From the NCBI GenBank assembly GCA_000310025.1, contig FN649746.1, forward strand, positions 840,639 through 855,923: a DNA stretch of 15,285 bases. Direction: 5' to 3'. Origin of the DNA: Ectocarpus siliculosus (Eukaryota; Sar; Phaeophyceae; Ectocarpales; Ectocarpaceae). The position numbers and the translations under genes were made by a program. Position 1 is the first letter of the stretch. Each line of letters begins with the position of its first letter. Positions 15,069 to 15,285 of this stretch are shown one piece after another. The notes beneath the pieces are model-generated. The model was given only the letters and a program-made list of their open reading frames with translations, was not told the origin of the DNA and searched no databases.

Positions 15069-15285
15069 CGTAAGGTTGCAAGTCAGCACACAGGGGTGCG
15101 ATCGATTTTCAAAGCTTAATTTCTCCACAACCATGATGGTGCGAGCGCCAACTGATCGTTCTCAGGAAAGCTCTCGATGAGATATTTCCAAAACCGCCCG
15201 TCTCGACAGTGGTAACCGCCTGGTTGTGGAGAAATTACGCTTTGAAAATCATTCGCACCCCTGTGTACTGACTTGCAACCTTACG
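15069..15285. mobile_element. 217-bp MITE-like element with 64-bp terminal inverted repeats
   Basis: The left terminus 15069-15132 and right terminus 15222-15285 are reverse complements over 64 nt with four mismatches, starting CGTAAGGTTGCAAGTCAG. The 89-bp interior has no coding capacity. The size and structure are those of a miniature inverted-repeat transposable element. The right repeat ends exactly at the last base of the window, so the true outer end and any target-site duplication cannot be judged. The superfamily is not assignable from the termini alone. Confidence 0.8.

Noticed and set aside
1-15285. CRISPR array, bacterial operon, rRNA or complete tRNA gene
   Set aside because: No regularly spaced identical repeats, no ribosome-binding-site-led gene runs and no recognisable rRNA blocks. 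The gene structure is eukaryotic.

Overview
The window looks like nuclear DNA of an intron-rich, repeat-rich eukaryote. Coding exons are short (about 60-220 nt), bounded by GT..AG signals, and separated by introns of about 0.9 to more than 6 kb that are filled with retrotransposon debris, foldback repeats and small inverted-repeat elements. A brown alga or related stramenopile is my best guess. It rests on gene structure and on the style of the Ty3-type integrase tail, not on a diagnostic marker. No bacterial operon, CRISPR array or rRNA was seen.

Layout. (1) Positions 277-2741, minus strand: the first three exons of a gene whose spliced product resembles the N-terminal PWI-like domain of the nuclear poly(A)-RNA-binding proteins Nab2/ZC3H14. 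The rest of the gene lies beyond the left edge. Its introns hold a diverged tandem duplication and a short LINE relic. (2) Positions 2742-4544: about 1.8 kb without a recognisable gene, lying between two divergently transcribed 5' ends, so probably the shared upstream region. (3) Positions 4545-11771, plus strand: exons 1 and 2 of a DEAD-box RNA helicase of the DDX55/Spb4 type (60S ribosome biogenesis), split exactly after the Q motif by a 6.84-kb intron. (4) Inside that intron, antisense to the helicase: a decayed Ty3/gypsy-like retrotransposon. It runs right to left as a Gag-like region, a Gly/Arg-rich linker, integrase (HHCC, DDE, GPY/F), a chromodomain-like region and a Tudor-like tail. 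Reverse transcriptase and RNase H are missing. Its Gag-like end is an inverted duplication spanning 9797-11124, in which one arm has lost 411 bp between 7-bp repeats. (5) Positions 11772-15285: the start of helicase intron 2. It holds several hairpins, a 5'-truncated LINE 3' end (minus), a 248-bp foldback element, a diverged 0.1-kb direct repeat, and a 217-bp MITE-like element whose 64-bp terminal inverted repeat ends at the window edge.

Both host genes belong to RNA metabolism (mRNA poly(A) handling and ribosome assembly). They are arranged head to head, which would allow co-regulation, but no promoter motif was identified. The most unusual items are the chromo-plus-Tudor-like integrase tail, the large asymmetric palindrome, the pre-miRNA-like hairpin at 12251-12345, and the exon-by-exon recovery of the Nab2-like domain, which no single reading frame shows.
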